In this document: positions 36,728 through 46,248 of the stretch, one piece after another
Layout: each line of letters starts with the position of its first letter
Position numbering within the stretch: the stretch's first letter is position 1
Notes under the pieces: generated by a model
Seen by the model: only the letters and a program-made list of their open reading frames with translations
The model's database searches: none
What the model was told of the DNA's origin: nothing
Made by a program: the position numbers and the translations under genes
Assembly (NCBI RefSeq): GCF_014650755.1
Contig: NZ_BMVO01000012.1
Location: 1-64,000, forward strand
Source: Streptomyces chryseus
GTDB taxonomy: Bacteria > Actinomycetota > Actinomycetes > Streptomycetales > Streptomycetaceae
Direction: 5' to 3'
DNA: 64,000 nucleotides

Positions 36728-37708
36728 ATGACTGCTACCGCCGCCCGTCGTGTCCTTCTCGCCGCTCCCCGTGGCTACTGCGCGGGCGTGGACCGTGCCG
36801 TGATCGCCGTGGAGAAGGCCCTGGAGCAGTACGGGGCGCCGATCTACGTGCGGCACGAGATCGTCCACAACAAGTACGTCGTGCAGACCCTGGAGAAGAA
36901 GGGCGCGATCTTCGTCGACGTGACGGCGGAGGTCCCCGAGGGCTCGATCGTCATGTTCTCGGCGCACGGCGTCGCGCCGACCGTGCACGCGGAGGCCGCG
37001 GAGCGCAAGCTCGCGACGATCGACGCGACCTGCCCGCTGGTCACCAAGGTCCACAAGGAAGCGGTCCGCTTCGCCAAGGAGGACTACGACATCCTCCTGA
37101 TCGGCCACGAGGGCCACGAAGAGGTCATCGGCACCTCCGGCGAGGCCCCCGACCACATCACGCTGGTCGACGGCCCCGAGGACGTCGCCAACGTCTCCGT
37201 ACGGGACGAGTCGAAGGTCGTCTGGCTGTCCCAGACCACGCTCTCCGTCGACGAGACGATGGAGACGGTCGACGCGCTGAAGCAGAAGTTCCCCAACCTG
37301 CTCTCGCCCCCGAGTGACGACATCTGCTACGCCACGCAGAACCGCCAGATCGCGGTGAAGAAGCTGGCCGAGGACGCGCAGCTCGTCATTGTCGTGGGCT
37401 CGAAGAACTCCTCCAACTCGATCCGCATGGTCGAGGTCGCCCTCGACGCGGGCGCCCCCGCGGCGCACCTGGTCGACTTCGCGGACGAGATCGACGAGGC
37501 ATGGCTGGAAGGCGTCACGACGGTCGGCCTGACCTCCGGCGCGTCGGTTCCCGACGTGCTCGTCGACGGCGTACTGGAGTGGCTGGCCGAGCGCGGGTAC
37601 GGCGACGTGGAGACCGTGAAGACAGCCGACGAGTCGATCACCTTCTCGCTGCCGAAGGAGCTGCGCCGGGATCTGCGCGCGGAAGCTGCGCGCCTCGCCG
37701 GCACGTGA
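36728..37708 (+). CDS. ispH: 4-hydroxy-3-methylbut-2-enyl diphosphate reductase
   Basis: IspH (LytB) makes isopentenyl and dimethylallyl diphosphate in the last step of the MEP pathway. The three [4Fe-4S] cysteines are in APRGYCAGVDRA, DATCPLVTKVH and DDICYATQNRQ. The catalytic Glu region is FVDVTAEVPEGS/SAHGVAP and the His residues are in YVRHEIVHNKYVV. Length ~326 is normal. It supplies precursors for the prenyltransferase at 9481 among others. The transcript appears leaderless. Confidence 0.97.
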   Translation: MTATAARRVLLAAPRGYCAGVDRAVIAVEKALEQYGAPIYVRHEIVHNKYVVQTLEKKGAIFVDVTAEVPEGSIVMFSAHGVAPTVHAEAAERKLATIDATCPLVTKVHKEAVRFAKEDYDILLIGHEGHEEVIGTSGEAPDHITLVDGPEDVANVSVRDESKVVWLSQTTLSVDETMETVDALKQKFPNLLSPPSDDICYATQNRQIAVKKLAEDAQLVIVVGSKNSSNSIRMVEVALDAGAPAAHLVDFADEIDEAWLEGVTTVGLTSGASVPDVLVDGVLEWLAERGYGDVETVKTADESITFSLPKELRRDLRAEAARLAGT

Positions 37709-37790
37709 CGTCCGGCTCCGAGTAGCGACGCCAGGCCCTCGGAAAGCGACGTCCGGCACGATCTCCGCCGCCCCGGCCGGTGCCACACCG

Positions 37791-37796
37791 TAACGT
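37791..37796 (+). promoter_or_regulatory. -10 box TAACGT of a leaderless ppgK
   Basis: TAACGT ends seven bases before ATG 37804; the in-frame ATG at 37780 lies upstream of the box and is rejected. Confidence 0.5.
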
Positions 37797-37803
37797 TGTG
37801 TCC

Positions 37804-38544
37804 ATGAACGTGTTCGGAGTGGACATCGGCGGATCCGGCATCAAGGGCGCTCCCGTGAACCTGGAGCGCGGCGACCTGGCGGAACCGCGGCACAAGGTAC
37901 TGACCCCGCACCCGGCCACACCGGACGACGTGGCCGGGTGTGTGCGGGAGGTCGTCGGGAACTTCGGCTGGAACGGGCCGGTCGGCATCACCTTCCCCGG
38001 TGTGGTCACGGACGGGGTGACCCGTACCGCGGCGAACGTCGACAAGGGCTGGATCGACGTCGACGCGCGGGCCCTGCTCGGGGACCGCCTGGGGCTGCCC
38101 GTCACCGTCCTCAACGACGCCGACGCGGCCGGTGTGGCCGAGATGACGTTCGGCGCGGGCGCGGGCCGCAAGGGCGTGGTCTTCCTGCTGACGTTCGGTA
38201 CGGGCATCGGCAGCGCGCTGTTCATCGACGGCAAGCTCGTCCCCAACACCGAGCTCGGCCACCTTGAGCTGAACGGCCACGACGCGGAGAAGCACGCCTC
38301 CACGAAGGCCAAGGAGGACGAGGACCTGAGCTGGCAGCACTGGGCGCACCGGGTGCAGAAGTACCTGGCGCACGTCGAGATGCTGTTCTCGCCGGAGCTG
38401 TTCATCATCGGCGGCGGGGTCAGCCGCAAGGCCGAGAAGTTCCTGCCGCTGATCGAGGGCGTCCGCGCCGAGATCGTCCCGGCGCAGCTGCAGAACAACG
38501 CGGGGATCGTCGGCGCGGCCATGGCGGCGGGCGCGAGCAGCTAG
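37804..38544 (+). CDS. ppgK: polyphosphate glucokinase
   Basis: A 246-residue ROK-family kinase that phosphorylates glucose with polyphosphate (and often ATP). Motifs: VFGVDIGGSGIKGAPV (phosphate 1), TFPGVVTDG, VLNDADAAGVAEM with catalytic Asp, LLTFGTGIGSAL, and LGHLELNG with the ROK glutamate. The polyphosphate-specific region KHASTKAKEDEDLSWQHWAHRVQKYL is present. Position after ispH fits S. coelicolor SCO5059, from memory. Confidence 0.95.
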   Translation: MNVFGVDIGGSGIKGAPVNLERGDLAEPRHKVLTPHPATPDDVAGCVREVVGNFGWNGPVGITFPGVVTDGVTRTAANVDKGWIDVDARALLGDRLGLPVTVLNDADAAGVAEMTFGAGAGRKGVVFLLTFGTGIGSALFIDGKLVPNTELGHLELNGHDAEKHASTKAKEDEDLSWQHWAHRVQKYLAHVEMLFSPELFIIGGGVSRKAEKFLPLIEGVRAEIVPAQLQNNAGIVGAAMAAGASS

Positions 38545-38649
38545 CGCCGCGCCGCAGCCGGTCCACCGGCTCGGCTGCTCCACCGGCCTGGCTGGTTCGG
38601 CTGATCCACCGGGCCCCTGCTCCGCCAGGCCGGCTGCCCCGGGGCTCCG

Positions 38650-39243
38650 CTACTCCACCGGGTCCGGGGTTCCGCGGCGGGCGGCGCGCCGGGCGGCGGC
38701 GTGAGCGGCCGCCTGGGCCGCCCGCCGCCGCGCCATCAGCCGCACCTTGCGTACGGTCGCGATGACCCCGGCGACGAGCGTGCCGCCGTACAGCCAGCCC
38801 GCGTGCACGGCGAGCGCCGTGACCACCGCCATGAGCCGGCTGCCGAACCCGCCGGCCCCGCCGGCGATCGGCACCAGGCCGACGGCGAAGGCGATGGGTA
38901 CGGCGATCGGCGCGGTGACCAGGTCGGCGGGCCGCACCCACAGTGCGGTCAGGGCGCTGACCGGCAGGAACAGCAGCCCGTACACGATCGGCGAACCGTC
39001 GAACAGCAGCTGGTCGAGACCGCCTAGCACCAGCATCACGGCTGCGGCGAACAGCCCGCTGCCCAGCCCGGTCAGCCGCGGGTTCGGCAGCCGTCGCAGG
39101 GCCAGCACGACGGGCGGGACCGGACGCGCCGGTCTCGCCGCCACCCGGTAGACGGCGGCACCGTCGGCGGACCCGCCCGGGGGGAGCAGGGGGGTCTGCG
39201 ACCGCTGCTGGGGACGAGGGGGACGTGCCCTGTGTTGCTCCAC
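38650..39243 (-). CDS. DUF6542 membrane protein
   Basis: A 197-residue protein with a Pro/Arg-rich N-terminus (~1-60) and four hydrophobic segments: GLGSGLFAAAVMLVLGGLDQLLF, YGLLFLPVSALTALWV, LVTAPIAVPIAFAVGLVPI and LMAVVTALAVHAGWLYGGTLV. The tail is very Ala/Arg-rich. The arrangement matches the actinobacterial DUF6542 family of unknown function, often found beside ychF. GTG 39243 is the likely start; the open frame to 39327 has no homology. Divergent from ychF. Confidence 0.82.
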   Translation of the reverse strand: MEQHRARPPRPQQRSQTPLLPPGGSADGAAVYRVAARPARPVPPVVLALRRLPNPRLTGLGSGLFAAAVMLVLGGLDQLLFDGSPIVYGLLFLPVSALTALWVRPADLVTAPIAVPIAFAVGLVPIAGGAGGFGSRLMAVVTALAVHAGWLYGGTLVAGVIATVRKVRLMARRRAAQAAAHAAARRAARRGTPDPVE

Positions 39244-39415
39244 CCGGACAACGTAGGTCGCGGGGAGGGAGGAATCAGGCGCAGGACACGCCCTTTGGCC
39301 GACCTTGGCCGTGCGTTCGATGCGCACGTGGCCGATCGGGGCCCCTTGCGCGCGCCCGCCGGCCCACTTCGGGCCCCCGCCGGGTTCCCGTCGTCGGCCT
39401 CGCGCCGCTCGCCCG

Positions 39416-39421
39416 TAAACT
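39416..39421 (+). promoter_or_regulatory. -10 box TAAACT of ychF
   Basis: TAAACT lies ~50 bases before the ychF start and would give a ~43-base leader with an AGGAAG ribosome site; the -35 (GTCGGC) is weak. Confidence 0.45.
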
Positions 39422-39471
39422 GGGGGATCGGTCCACTCCCGGGCCAGTCCTCACTTCAGGAAGTCGCCAAC

Positions 39472-40560
<1,089 letters not shown>

Positions 40561-40609
40561 CGGGTGACTTGCCACCACGTCGATGATCTGGCAAACATGC
40601 AGGTCAGAA

Positions 40610-40637
40610 GGGGTCCAGCCTTTCGGGGTTGGGCCCC
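40610..40637 (+). terminator. ychF terminator hairpin
   Basis: GGGGTCCAGCC (40610-40620) pairs with GGTTGGGCCCC (40627-40637) with two G-U pairs, 50 bases after ychF and just inside the element. Confidence 0.6.
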
Positions 40638-40649
40638 TGGTTAATTTCC

Positions 40650-40671
40650 GTGCTGGGATGGTGCTGGGATG
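40650..40671. repeat. dimer of GTGCTGGGATG (first copy)
   Basis: Two tandem 11-mers GTGCTGGGATG. The same dimer recurs at 40715-40736 and 42830-42851. Confidence 0.9.
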
Positions 40672-40714
40672 CCTGACCCGTCGTCACCTGTCATCACCCC
40701 TGGTCGGCCCTACC

Positions 40715-40736
40715 GTGCTGGGATAGTGCTGGGATG
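40715..40736. repeat. dimer of GTGCTGGGATG (second copy)
   Basis: GTGCTGGGATA followed by GTGCTGGGATG; one base differs from the other dimers. Confidence 0.9.
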
Positions 40737-40737
40737 C

Positions 40738-41217
40738 CAGTGAGGCTCCCGTGCTGGTTCGTGGGCCACAGCCCCGTAGGAGGGGTTGCGGGGCAGTCGA
40801 GCAGCCTGCGCTCACACTTTCTTCACGGCTCCGAAGGCTTTCGCGAAAACAAAATCCGCACCTGCACTGTTTGGCTGCGTACAAGGGGACGGGGCAGCGG
40901 GAGCGGTCGGACCAGGCGATGGTCCGGTGACACAAGCGCGCGGTCGCCCGTGCAAGCATCGTCCGGTCGACCCCACCGGCCACACCGACTGGATAGGAGA
41001 TACCGCGCGAAGCTCGCCCGGCCGGGCTCCTCGTGGCGGACGACCTCCAGGGCTCGGCTGACGACCGAGGACACGGCGAGGGCCGGGGAGGCGCCGTATG
41101 GGATGCCGGTTTTGGCCCCTGCTTTGCGCGACCGGCCCGATGTCGCACGGCCCTCGAAACGCAGGTCAATGACTCGTGATCGTGGGCGACAACCGGCGAA
41201 GCCATCTACTAACGTCT
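40738..41217. other. non-coding left arm of the element
   Basis: About 480 bases with no ORF I can support on either strand. Translations of all frames look random for this GC content and contain stops or Arg/Pro-rich filler. It may be the remains of an integrase or excisionase region. Confidence 0.5.
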
Positions 41218-41245
41218 ATGTTACTAACGTTGACGTTAGTAACAT
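41218..41245. promoter_or_regulatory. 13-bp inverted repeat operator before the AAA ATPase gene
   Basis: ATGTTACTAACGT, spacer TG, ACGTTAGTAACAT: a perfect 13-bp inverted repeat ending 18 bases before the ATG. A further half-copy TACTAACGT lies at 41208-41216. It is AT-rich in a GC-rich genome and is very probably a repressor site. No dedicated repressor gene is adjacent. Confidence 0.8.
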
Positions 41246-41263
41246 GCGTGGAGGTCGGCGGAC

Positions 41264-42682
41264 ATGGTGGACTTTGTAGGTCGTCGGCAGGAGCTGGCGA
41301 CACTGGAGCGAGAGCTGCAGAAAGTGGCGGCAGGGGTTGGCGGGGAGCGACCCGGTCGGTGCGTGATGTTGTGTGGGCGGCGCCGGGTGGGTAAGTCGCG
41401 GCTGGTCGAGCGGTTTGCGGAGCGCTCCGGGGTCCCATTCTTGTTCTACGCGGCGACCGGTGCGTCCCCTAGAGATGATCTTGCACGGCTCGCCCGGGAC
41501 GCCCAGGCATCGACGCTGCCGATGGCGCGGCTCGTGGCCGCCGCACGGCCGGAGAGCTGGGACGCCGCGTTCGACGTGCTGGTTGCGGCGCTGCCCGCCG
41601 ACCGGCCGAGCGTGCTGATCATCGACGAGGTGCCATACCTGATGGATGCCGATGGCGCCTTTGAGGGGATGCTGCAACGGGCCTGGGACCGGGTGCTGGA
41701 GACCAAGCCAGTGCTGCTGGTCCTCATCGGCTCCGATCTGTCGATGATGGAGGCCCTGAACAGCTACGGACGCCCCTTCCATCAACGCGGCCGGGAGATG
41801 GTGCTAGGACCACTGAACCCCGCCGAGGTGGGGCAGATGCTCGGGTTGGAACCGGCGGAAGCCTTCGACGCCGCGCTGGTCACCGGCGGGCTGCCGCTGA
41901 TCTGCGCGGAGTGGCCGCTAGGTGCAGGGCTGTGGGACTTCCTCGGCGAGGCGCTGAGCGACCCGGTCTCGGCCCTACTGGTATCGGCCGAGCGCTCGCT
42001 GGCTGCCGAATTCCCTCCGCAGGCTCAGGCGCGTACGGTGCTGGCGGCTATCGGCAGTGGCGAGCGGACCTTCACCAACATCGCCCGTGCAGCCGGCGGA
42101 ATCGGGGCTACGCCCCTGCAGCGAGCGCTGGAGCTGCTTACGGACAAGCGGATCGTCGCTGCGGAGCTGCCCGTATCGCTGCGTCCGTCGAAGGATCGCC
42201 GCTACCGGGTGACAGATCCCTACCTGCGGTTTTGGCTGCACCTGCTCGGCCCGTCCATGGAGGAGATCGAGCGGGGGCGTGGCGATCTGACCTTGGCGCG
42301 CATCCGGGAGAACTGGACCAGCTGGCGCGGCCGAGCCGTCGAGCCCCTTGTCCGCGAGGCCCTGGCGCGGATACTGCCCGATGACAGGCTGCCCGCGGCC
42401 TCCGCAGTGGGCGGCTATTGGACCCGTACCAACGACGTCGAGATCGATATCGTCGGGGCGGACCGCGCCCCCATTGCCAAGGAACTGCTCTTCGTCGGCT
42501 CCATCAAGTGGCTGGAGCAGTCGCCCTTCGATCGGCACGACCTGGCAGCTCTCCATCGACATCGGGCCGCCCTCACTGGCGAACCTGTTCCAGTCGTGGC
42601 GGTCTCGCGCAGCGGAGTCGACTGTCCGGGGCTCGATGCCGCCTACGGCCCTGGCGATTTGCTGACCGCCTGGCCGCGGTGA
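41264..42682 (+). CDS. AAA/archaeal-type ATPase with DUF234 nuclease-like C-terminus
   Basis: A 472-residue STAND-like ATPase. Walker A GRRRVGKS (residues 38-45), Walker B VLIIDEVPYL (Asp121, Glu122) and a sensor VLIGSDLSMM. A winged helix (~260-310: FTNIARAAGGIGATPLQRALELLTDKRIV) is followed by the DUF234 domain: RYRVTDPYLRFWLHLL, then WTRTNDVEIDIVGADR...IAKELLFVGSIKW, a PD-(D/E)XK-like pattern (Asp in VEIDIV, then E/K in the next strand). Such ATPases are widespread in archaea and mobile regions of bacteria; the function is unknown, with defence roles proposed for related proteins. It is the only gene of the ychF element. Confidence 0.85.
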   Translation: MVDFVGRRQELATLERELQKVAAGVGGERPGRCVMLCGRRRVGKSRLVERFAERSGVPFLFYAATGASPRDDLARLARDAQASTLPMARLVAAARPESWDAAFDVLVAALPADRPSVLIIDEVPYLMDADGAFEGMLQRAWDRVLETKPVLLVLIGSDLSMMEALNSYGRPFHQRGREMVLGPLNPAEVGQMLGLEPAEAFDAALVTGGLPLICAEWPLGAGLWDFLGEALSDPVSALLVSAERSLAAEFPPQAQARTVLAAIGSGERTFTNIARAAGGIGATPLQRALELLTDKRIVAAELPVSLRPSKDRRYRVTDPYLRFWLHLLGPSMEEIERGRGDLTLARIRENWTSWRGRAVEPLVREALARILPDDRLPAASAVGGYWTRTNDVEIDIVGADRAPIAKELLFVGSIKWLEQSPFDRHDLAALHRHRAALTGEPVPVVAVSRSGVDCPGLDAAYGPGDLLTAWPR

Positions 42683-42829
42683 GTGGCGGATGGCGGGCGA
42701 GGCAAGGGAGTTGGGCAGCACGATCCGGCCGGAGACGTGGCGGAGAAGTCCCACAGACCTCGGCCCCTTGCCGGCGCTGTTGTGTAGCGTTGGCGATCCT
42801 GAGCCTTCTCGTACTTCGTCGCGGATCCC

Positions 42830-42851
42830 GTGCTGGGATGGTGCTGGGATG
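42830..42851. repeat. dimer of GTGCTGGGATG (third copy, right end)
   Basis: Identical to the dimer at 40650-40671 and placed 27 bases inside the right attachment repeat. Confidence 0.9.
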
Positions 42852-42878
42852 ACGCCGAATTCCTGCAGGTCAAAGGCT

Positions 42879-42915
42879 CGTGGTGGAGTTCCCGCTTCAA
42901 CGTGTAGCGGGTGAC
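42879..42915. other. putative attR (copy of ychF 3' end)
   Basis: Same 36 bases as 40533-40568 with one additional C in the TTCC run. It follows TGCAGGTCAAAGG directly and is not attached to a gene here. Confidence 0.75.
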
Positions 42916-43011
42916 ATGGCACACAGGGTGGAACTCCCGCTCCGGTGACCTGGCCGGACGCCCATGTCGCAGCGCGAGCGTGGCTCGGCGCGCCGGGCGA
43001 ACGGTCCAGGG

Positions 43012-43593
43012 TCAGCTGCTTCGGGGCGGTGTGAGCTTGTCGAGGTCCAAGCTGATCTCGAAGGGGACCGGGCGCTGGAGGGTTCCGCGGAAGATGCCGG
43101 CGGGCGCGTAGACGCCGGTCGGCTCGTCGAGCTCGTAGACGTGCACAGCGGGGACAGTGTCCTCATCTTCGATGCACCAGTAATGCCGGATGCCGGCCTC
43201 GGCGTACTTGCGAAGCTTGACGGTCCGGTCGCGGTGGGCGGATTCCGGCGAGACGACCTCGACGACGAGCTGGACGTCTTCCGGAGCGAACCAGGTGCAG
43301 TCGGGGTCGTACGGGGCCGTGGTCACCACGAGGTCCGGTTCGGGGCGGTTGCGGGCATCGAGGCGGATGGTCATCTCTCGGCCGACTCTGCAACCGGCCG
43401 GGGCCTGTGTTCTGAGGGCCAACGTCAGGTCGGTGACGATCTCTCCGTGCCACCAGCGCTGGGGCGACATCATGAATACGAGTGCTCCGTCGATCAGCTC
43501 GGTGTGGCGCGGTGCTTCCGGGAGGCGGTCGAGGTCCTCCGCGAACCAGCCTTCCGCACGCGGCGGGCGCATCCAGTCGGGCAGTTCGGTCAT
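43012..43593 (-). CDS. Uma2 family (DUF820) putative endonuclease
   Basis: A 193-residue DUF820/Uma2 protein with a PD-(D/E)XK fold: RHTELIDGALVFM, then RPEPDLVVTT carrying the catalytic Asp, LVVEVVSPESAHRDRTVKLRKYAEAGIRHYWCIE with the E-x-V and Lys of the active site, and YAPAGIFRGTL late. These proteins multiply in actinomycete and cyanobacterial genomes; no biological role is settled. It lies alone beside the ychF element, possibly part of the same accessory patch. Confidence 0.9.
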   Translation of the reverse strand: MTELPDWMRPPRAEGWFAEDLDRLPEAPRHTELIDGALVFMMSPQRWWHGEIVTDLTLALRTQAPAGCRVGREMTIRLDARNRPEPDLVVTTAPYDPDCTWFAPEDVQLVVEVVSPESAHRDRTVKLRKYAEAGIRHYWCIEDEDTVPAVHVYELDEPTGVYAPAGIFRGTLQRPVPFEISLDLDKLTPPRSS

Positions 43594-43999
43594 GAGCCAA
43601 CCCTAGCGATTGCAGCCGCCGCGAGGGGTGCCGCCCGGCTACTGGGAGGAGGTGGGCGCGCGGCGGAGATGCTGGGGCTCGAACGGAGCCGGGAGGGGTG
43701 CTGGTGGCGGGGCGCCGAGACGCGGGTGGGCGTCATCCGGGCCGCACTCGTACCCGGCTCGCCCGGTGCGTCGTACGCCGATCCCGGGAGCCGGGGTGCT
43801 GCGGCCGATGGGGGACATCGGCAACCGGAGGGACGGCGGAGCGGCTGAGCCGGACATCGCCCGGAGGCCGCCGCGCCGCTGGTGCCCGAAGGGGTGGCCA
43901 CCGGTCGCACTCGGTACTTCCTCCGCTCGGGTGGCGACGGGGCGGTCACTTCGGGGCCGGACCCGTCAGGGGCCGGCCCCGGCGTGTGGATGCGGGAGG
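43594..43999. other. intergenic region without a supported gene
   Basis: About 400 bases hold the divergent side of the Uma2 promoter and the end of the serine hydrolase pseudogene. Long open frames here are composition artefacts (Gly/Arg/Pro-rich, no motifs). A hairpin GGGGCCGG/CCGGCCCC lies at 43953-43980. Confidence 0.6.
43953..43980 (-). terminator. hairpin after the serine hydrolase pseudogene
   Basis: GGGGCCGG (43953-43960) pairs with CCGGCCCC (43973-43980), 8 bp, ~20 bases beyond the pseudogene stop on the minus strand. Confidence 0.6.
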
Positions 44000-45250
44000 T
44001 CAGATGGCCAGCGGGGCTTTCGGGGCGAGGGCCGCCGCGATGCGCTCGGCCACCTGTTCGGCCACGCTGCCCTCGGGTGTCTTCGCCGTCTTGGTGGCGG
44101 AGACCGCGATGGCGAGGCGCTCGGACGGGCGATACGCCTGGATCGCCCCGTAGCCCGCGAACGACGGGTTCTGGAGCACCCAGTCGTTGACCACGATGAC
44201 ACCGAGACCGAAGTGCTTGGCCTTCGTCTGCTTCAGGCAGATCGTGGCCGGGCACTTGGCGGTCGCGTGGCCGAGGCCGACCGTCCCCGGGTCGAGGAAG
44301 GTGCGGTGGGCGTGGGGCGGGAGGAGTTCGCCGCTGCCGATGGCGTGCGCCGAACGGGCCAGGTCGCAGATGTGGGTGGTGATGACCGCGCCGGGCGCGG
44401 TGGTCCACGACGGGTTCCAGAAGGTGGACTCCTCGTAGATGCCGCGATCGGACGTGAAGGCGTGCAGGACCGGGCGCGGGATGTCGGGGGTGGAGTTGTT
44501 CCGCGTGTCGCGCAGGTCCAGCGGACCGATGACCCGCTGCCGCAGCAGCTCGTCGATCGGGGTGTCGGTGATTTTCTCCAGCGCGGCGATCAGGAGTACG
44601 TAGTTGGCGTGCGAGTAGCTTCAGTTGGTGCCCGGCTTGTACCAGAACGGGTGGCTGAGGGGGTAGGTGACGAGCTCCTTCGGGGTCCACTGGCGGAACG
44701 GGTGCACCTCCAGCGCCGCCAGGAACGCCGGGTCGGTGACGTAGTCGTGGAGGCCGGTGGTGTTGCCGGCCAGCATGCGCAGGGTGATCTTGTCGGCCTG
44801 GGGCAGACGGGGCAGCCAGCGCTCCACGGTGTCGTCGAGACCGACCCTCCCCTCCTCGACCAGCTGCAGCAAGGTCGTGCCGATGGAGGAGAAGGCCACC
44901 GAGCCGGCCCGGAAGTGCATGTCCGGCTGAGCCGGGACGTCGGCCATGGACTCGCCGAGCGCGTCGGTGAGGACCTCGTTCCCGTCGACGGTGACCCGTA
45001 GCTCCACGGACTTCAGGCGGAGGTCGGCCTTGGTCTTGCGGGCGATGTCCCGGATGCGGCGGGCCTCGCCGCCGAGGGGCCCCTCGGTCCGGACGCATGC
45101 GCGGCCGTCGCGGCCGTCACGGTTGTCCTGCGGCCCGGCGAACGTGGGTGCCACGGCGGTCTGCAGGGCGACGGCGAGGACGGCGGCGCACAGGGTCCTG
45201 CGGGCGCGCGCACGGGGGCGCGTGCGCGGGGAGGGGGAGGTGCGTGTCAT
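44000..45250 (-). pseudogene. secreted beta-lactamase-family serine hydrolase with an internal TGA
   Basis: A signal peptide (~1-38, RRTLCAAVLAVALQTAVAPTFAG) and a serine beta-lactamase/D-Ala-D-Ala carboxypeptidase-like domain are readable in one frame of ~417 codons. A TGA (44621-44623) interrupts it in WYKPGTN-stop-SYSHANYVLL, where the family has Trp or Phe (TNWSYSN); TGG to TGA explains it. Also, the SxxK position reads FRAGSVAFSS, with no Lys three residues after Ser, so the usual general base is missing. Downstream parts (DTPIDELLRQRVIGPLDL, FGLGVIVV, SFAGYGAIQAYRP) look normal. It is either a recently broken gene or a pseudoenzyme. Confidence 0.8.
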
Positions 45251-45382
45251 GCCCGCACTGTGACGAGAAGAGGGACCGCAATACGGAGAGAGCACTCCGT
45301 AACAGCCCAAACCTGCCCATGTGGTGCAGGAGGGTCGTGCCGGCGGTGGCGTGCGCGACCCCCTCGTACGCGCGACAAGGCG

Positions 45383-45997
45383 TCAGGAGCGTCCGGCCAC
45401 CCGGGCGACGAGCACCTCGAACTCCTCGATGCTGCGCGTGATCACCCGTGCCTGCGCCGTGGCCTTCTCCCGTACCGCCGCCACCGCCCCGCGCGAAGCC
45501 GCCAGCGCCTCGCGGTCGGTGTAGAACGCGCCCACGGAGGCCCGGCCTCCGGCGCGGTCCACCAGCAGCGACACCCCGGCGAAGCCCGGGATCTTCCGCA
45601 GTCCGGGCAGGGCGGCCTCGCGGAACGTCTCCACCAGCCGGTCCGTGTCGGCCGGATCGAACTCCAGGCGGACCAGCCGGAACCCCGCACGCGGCCCCAG
45701 CGACTCCGGAGGGCTGACGACCGCCGCCTCCCAGCTGTCGGTGGCCACCGTCCCCGCGAACGGCGCGAGCAGCTCGGCGCGGCGCTCGCGCAGGTGGTCG
45801 TCGCTGGCCCGCAGGCTCTCCTCGTCCTCCCACCACGACCCCACCAGGAGCTTCCCGAGCTCGCGGTCCACGAACAGGCCCATCCCGCGGTAGCCCGGCT
45901 CCTCCGACAGCAGCCTGCGGCCCTCGGTGCTGATGGCTTCGGCCACGCTGTCGAGCCGGGCCGGATCACCTGTCGCGTAAGTGGTGCGAACGTACAT
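45383..45997 (-). CDS. tandem ABM-like (antibiotic biosynthesis monooxygenase fold) protein
   Basis: A 204-residue protein made of two similar ferredoxin-like halves. The first has YRGMGLFVDRELGKLLVGSWWEDEESLRASDDHLRERRAEL and the second FAGVSLLVDRAGGRASVGAFYTDREALAASRGAVAAVREK, so the domain was duplicated within the gene. ABM-fold proteins include quinone-forming monooxygenases and heme-degrading enzymes, but many have no known substrate. MYVRTTYATGDP is taken as the start with GGAGAGGGCGCC upstream; the frame extends to 46111. Confidence 0.8.
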   Translation of the reverse strand: MYVRTTYATGDPARLDSVAEAISTEGRRLLSEEPGYRGMGLFVDRELGKLLVGSWWEDEESLRASDDHLRERRAELLAPFAGTVATDSWEAAVVSPPESLGPRAGFRLVRLEFDPADTDRLVETFREAALPGLRKIPGFAGVSLLVDRAGGRASVGAFYTDREALAASRGAVAAVREKATAQARVITRSIEEFEVLVARVAGRS

Positions 45998-46248
45998 GGC
46001 GCCCTCTCCTGTGGTCCGGCGGCCTGTCTGCGACACGCCCCGCTCGGCGCGGGAGCCCCTGACGAGCCGCCCGCTGTGCTCCATGCGACGGGTGGAGGCC
46101 GCGGGAATCAAGGCGGCGAGGGCGTTCGGGTGACCGCGCGCGCTGTGGAGTGGAGGGCCTGGTCCAACCGGCGGAGCATGGAAGACGGAGCCCGCTCCGG
46201 CCCGCGGACCGTCGGTGGTGACCTGGCGGGCGGCAGGAGGACAGTCAG

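Noticed and set aside
40738..41217. ORFs in the left arm of the ychF element as integrase remnants
   Set aside because: None shows the R-H-R-Y residues of a tyrosine recombinase or a serine recombinase core; they look like random translation.
43594..43999. A plus-strand gene continuing from 43610 through the serine hydrolase locus
   Set aside because: The frame is open to 45001 only because it is the complement of the pseudogene; it has no motifs.
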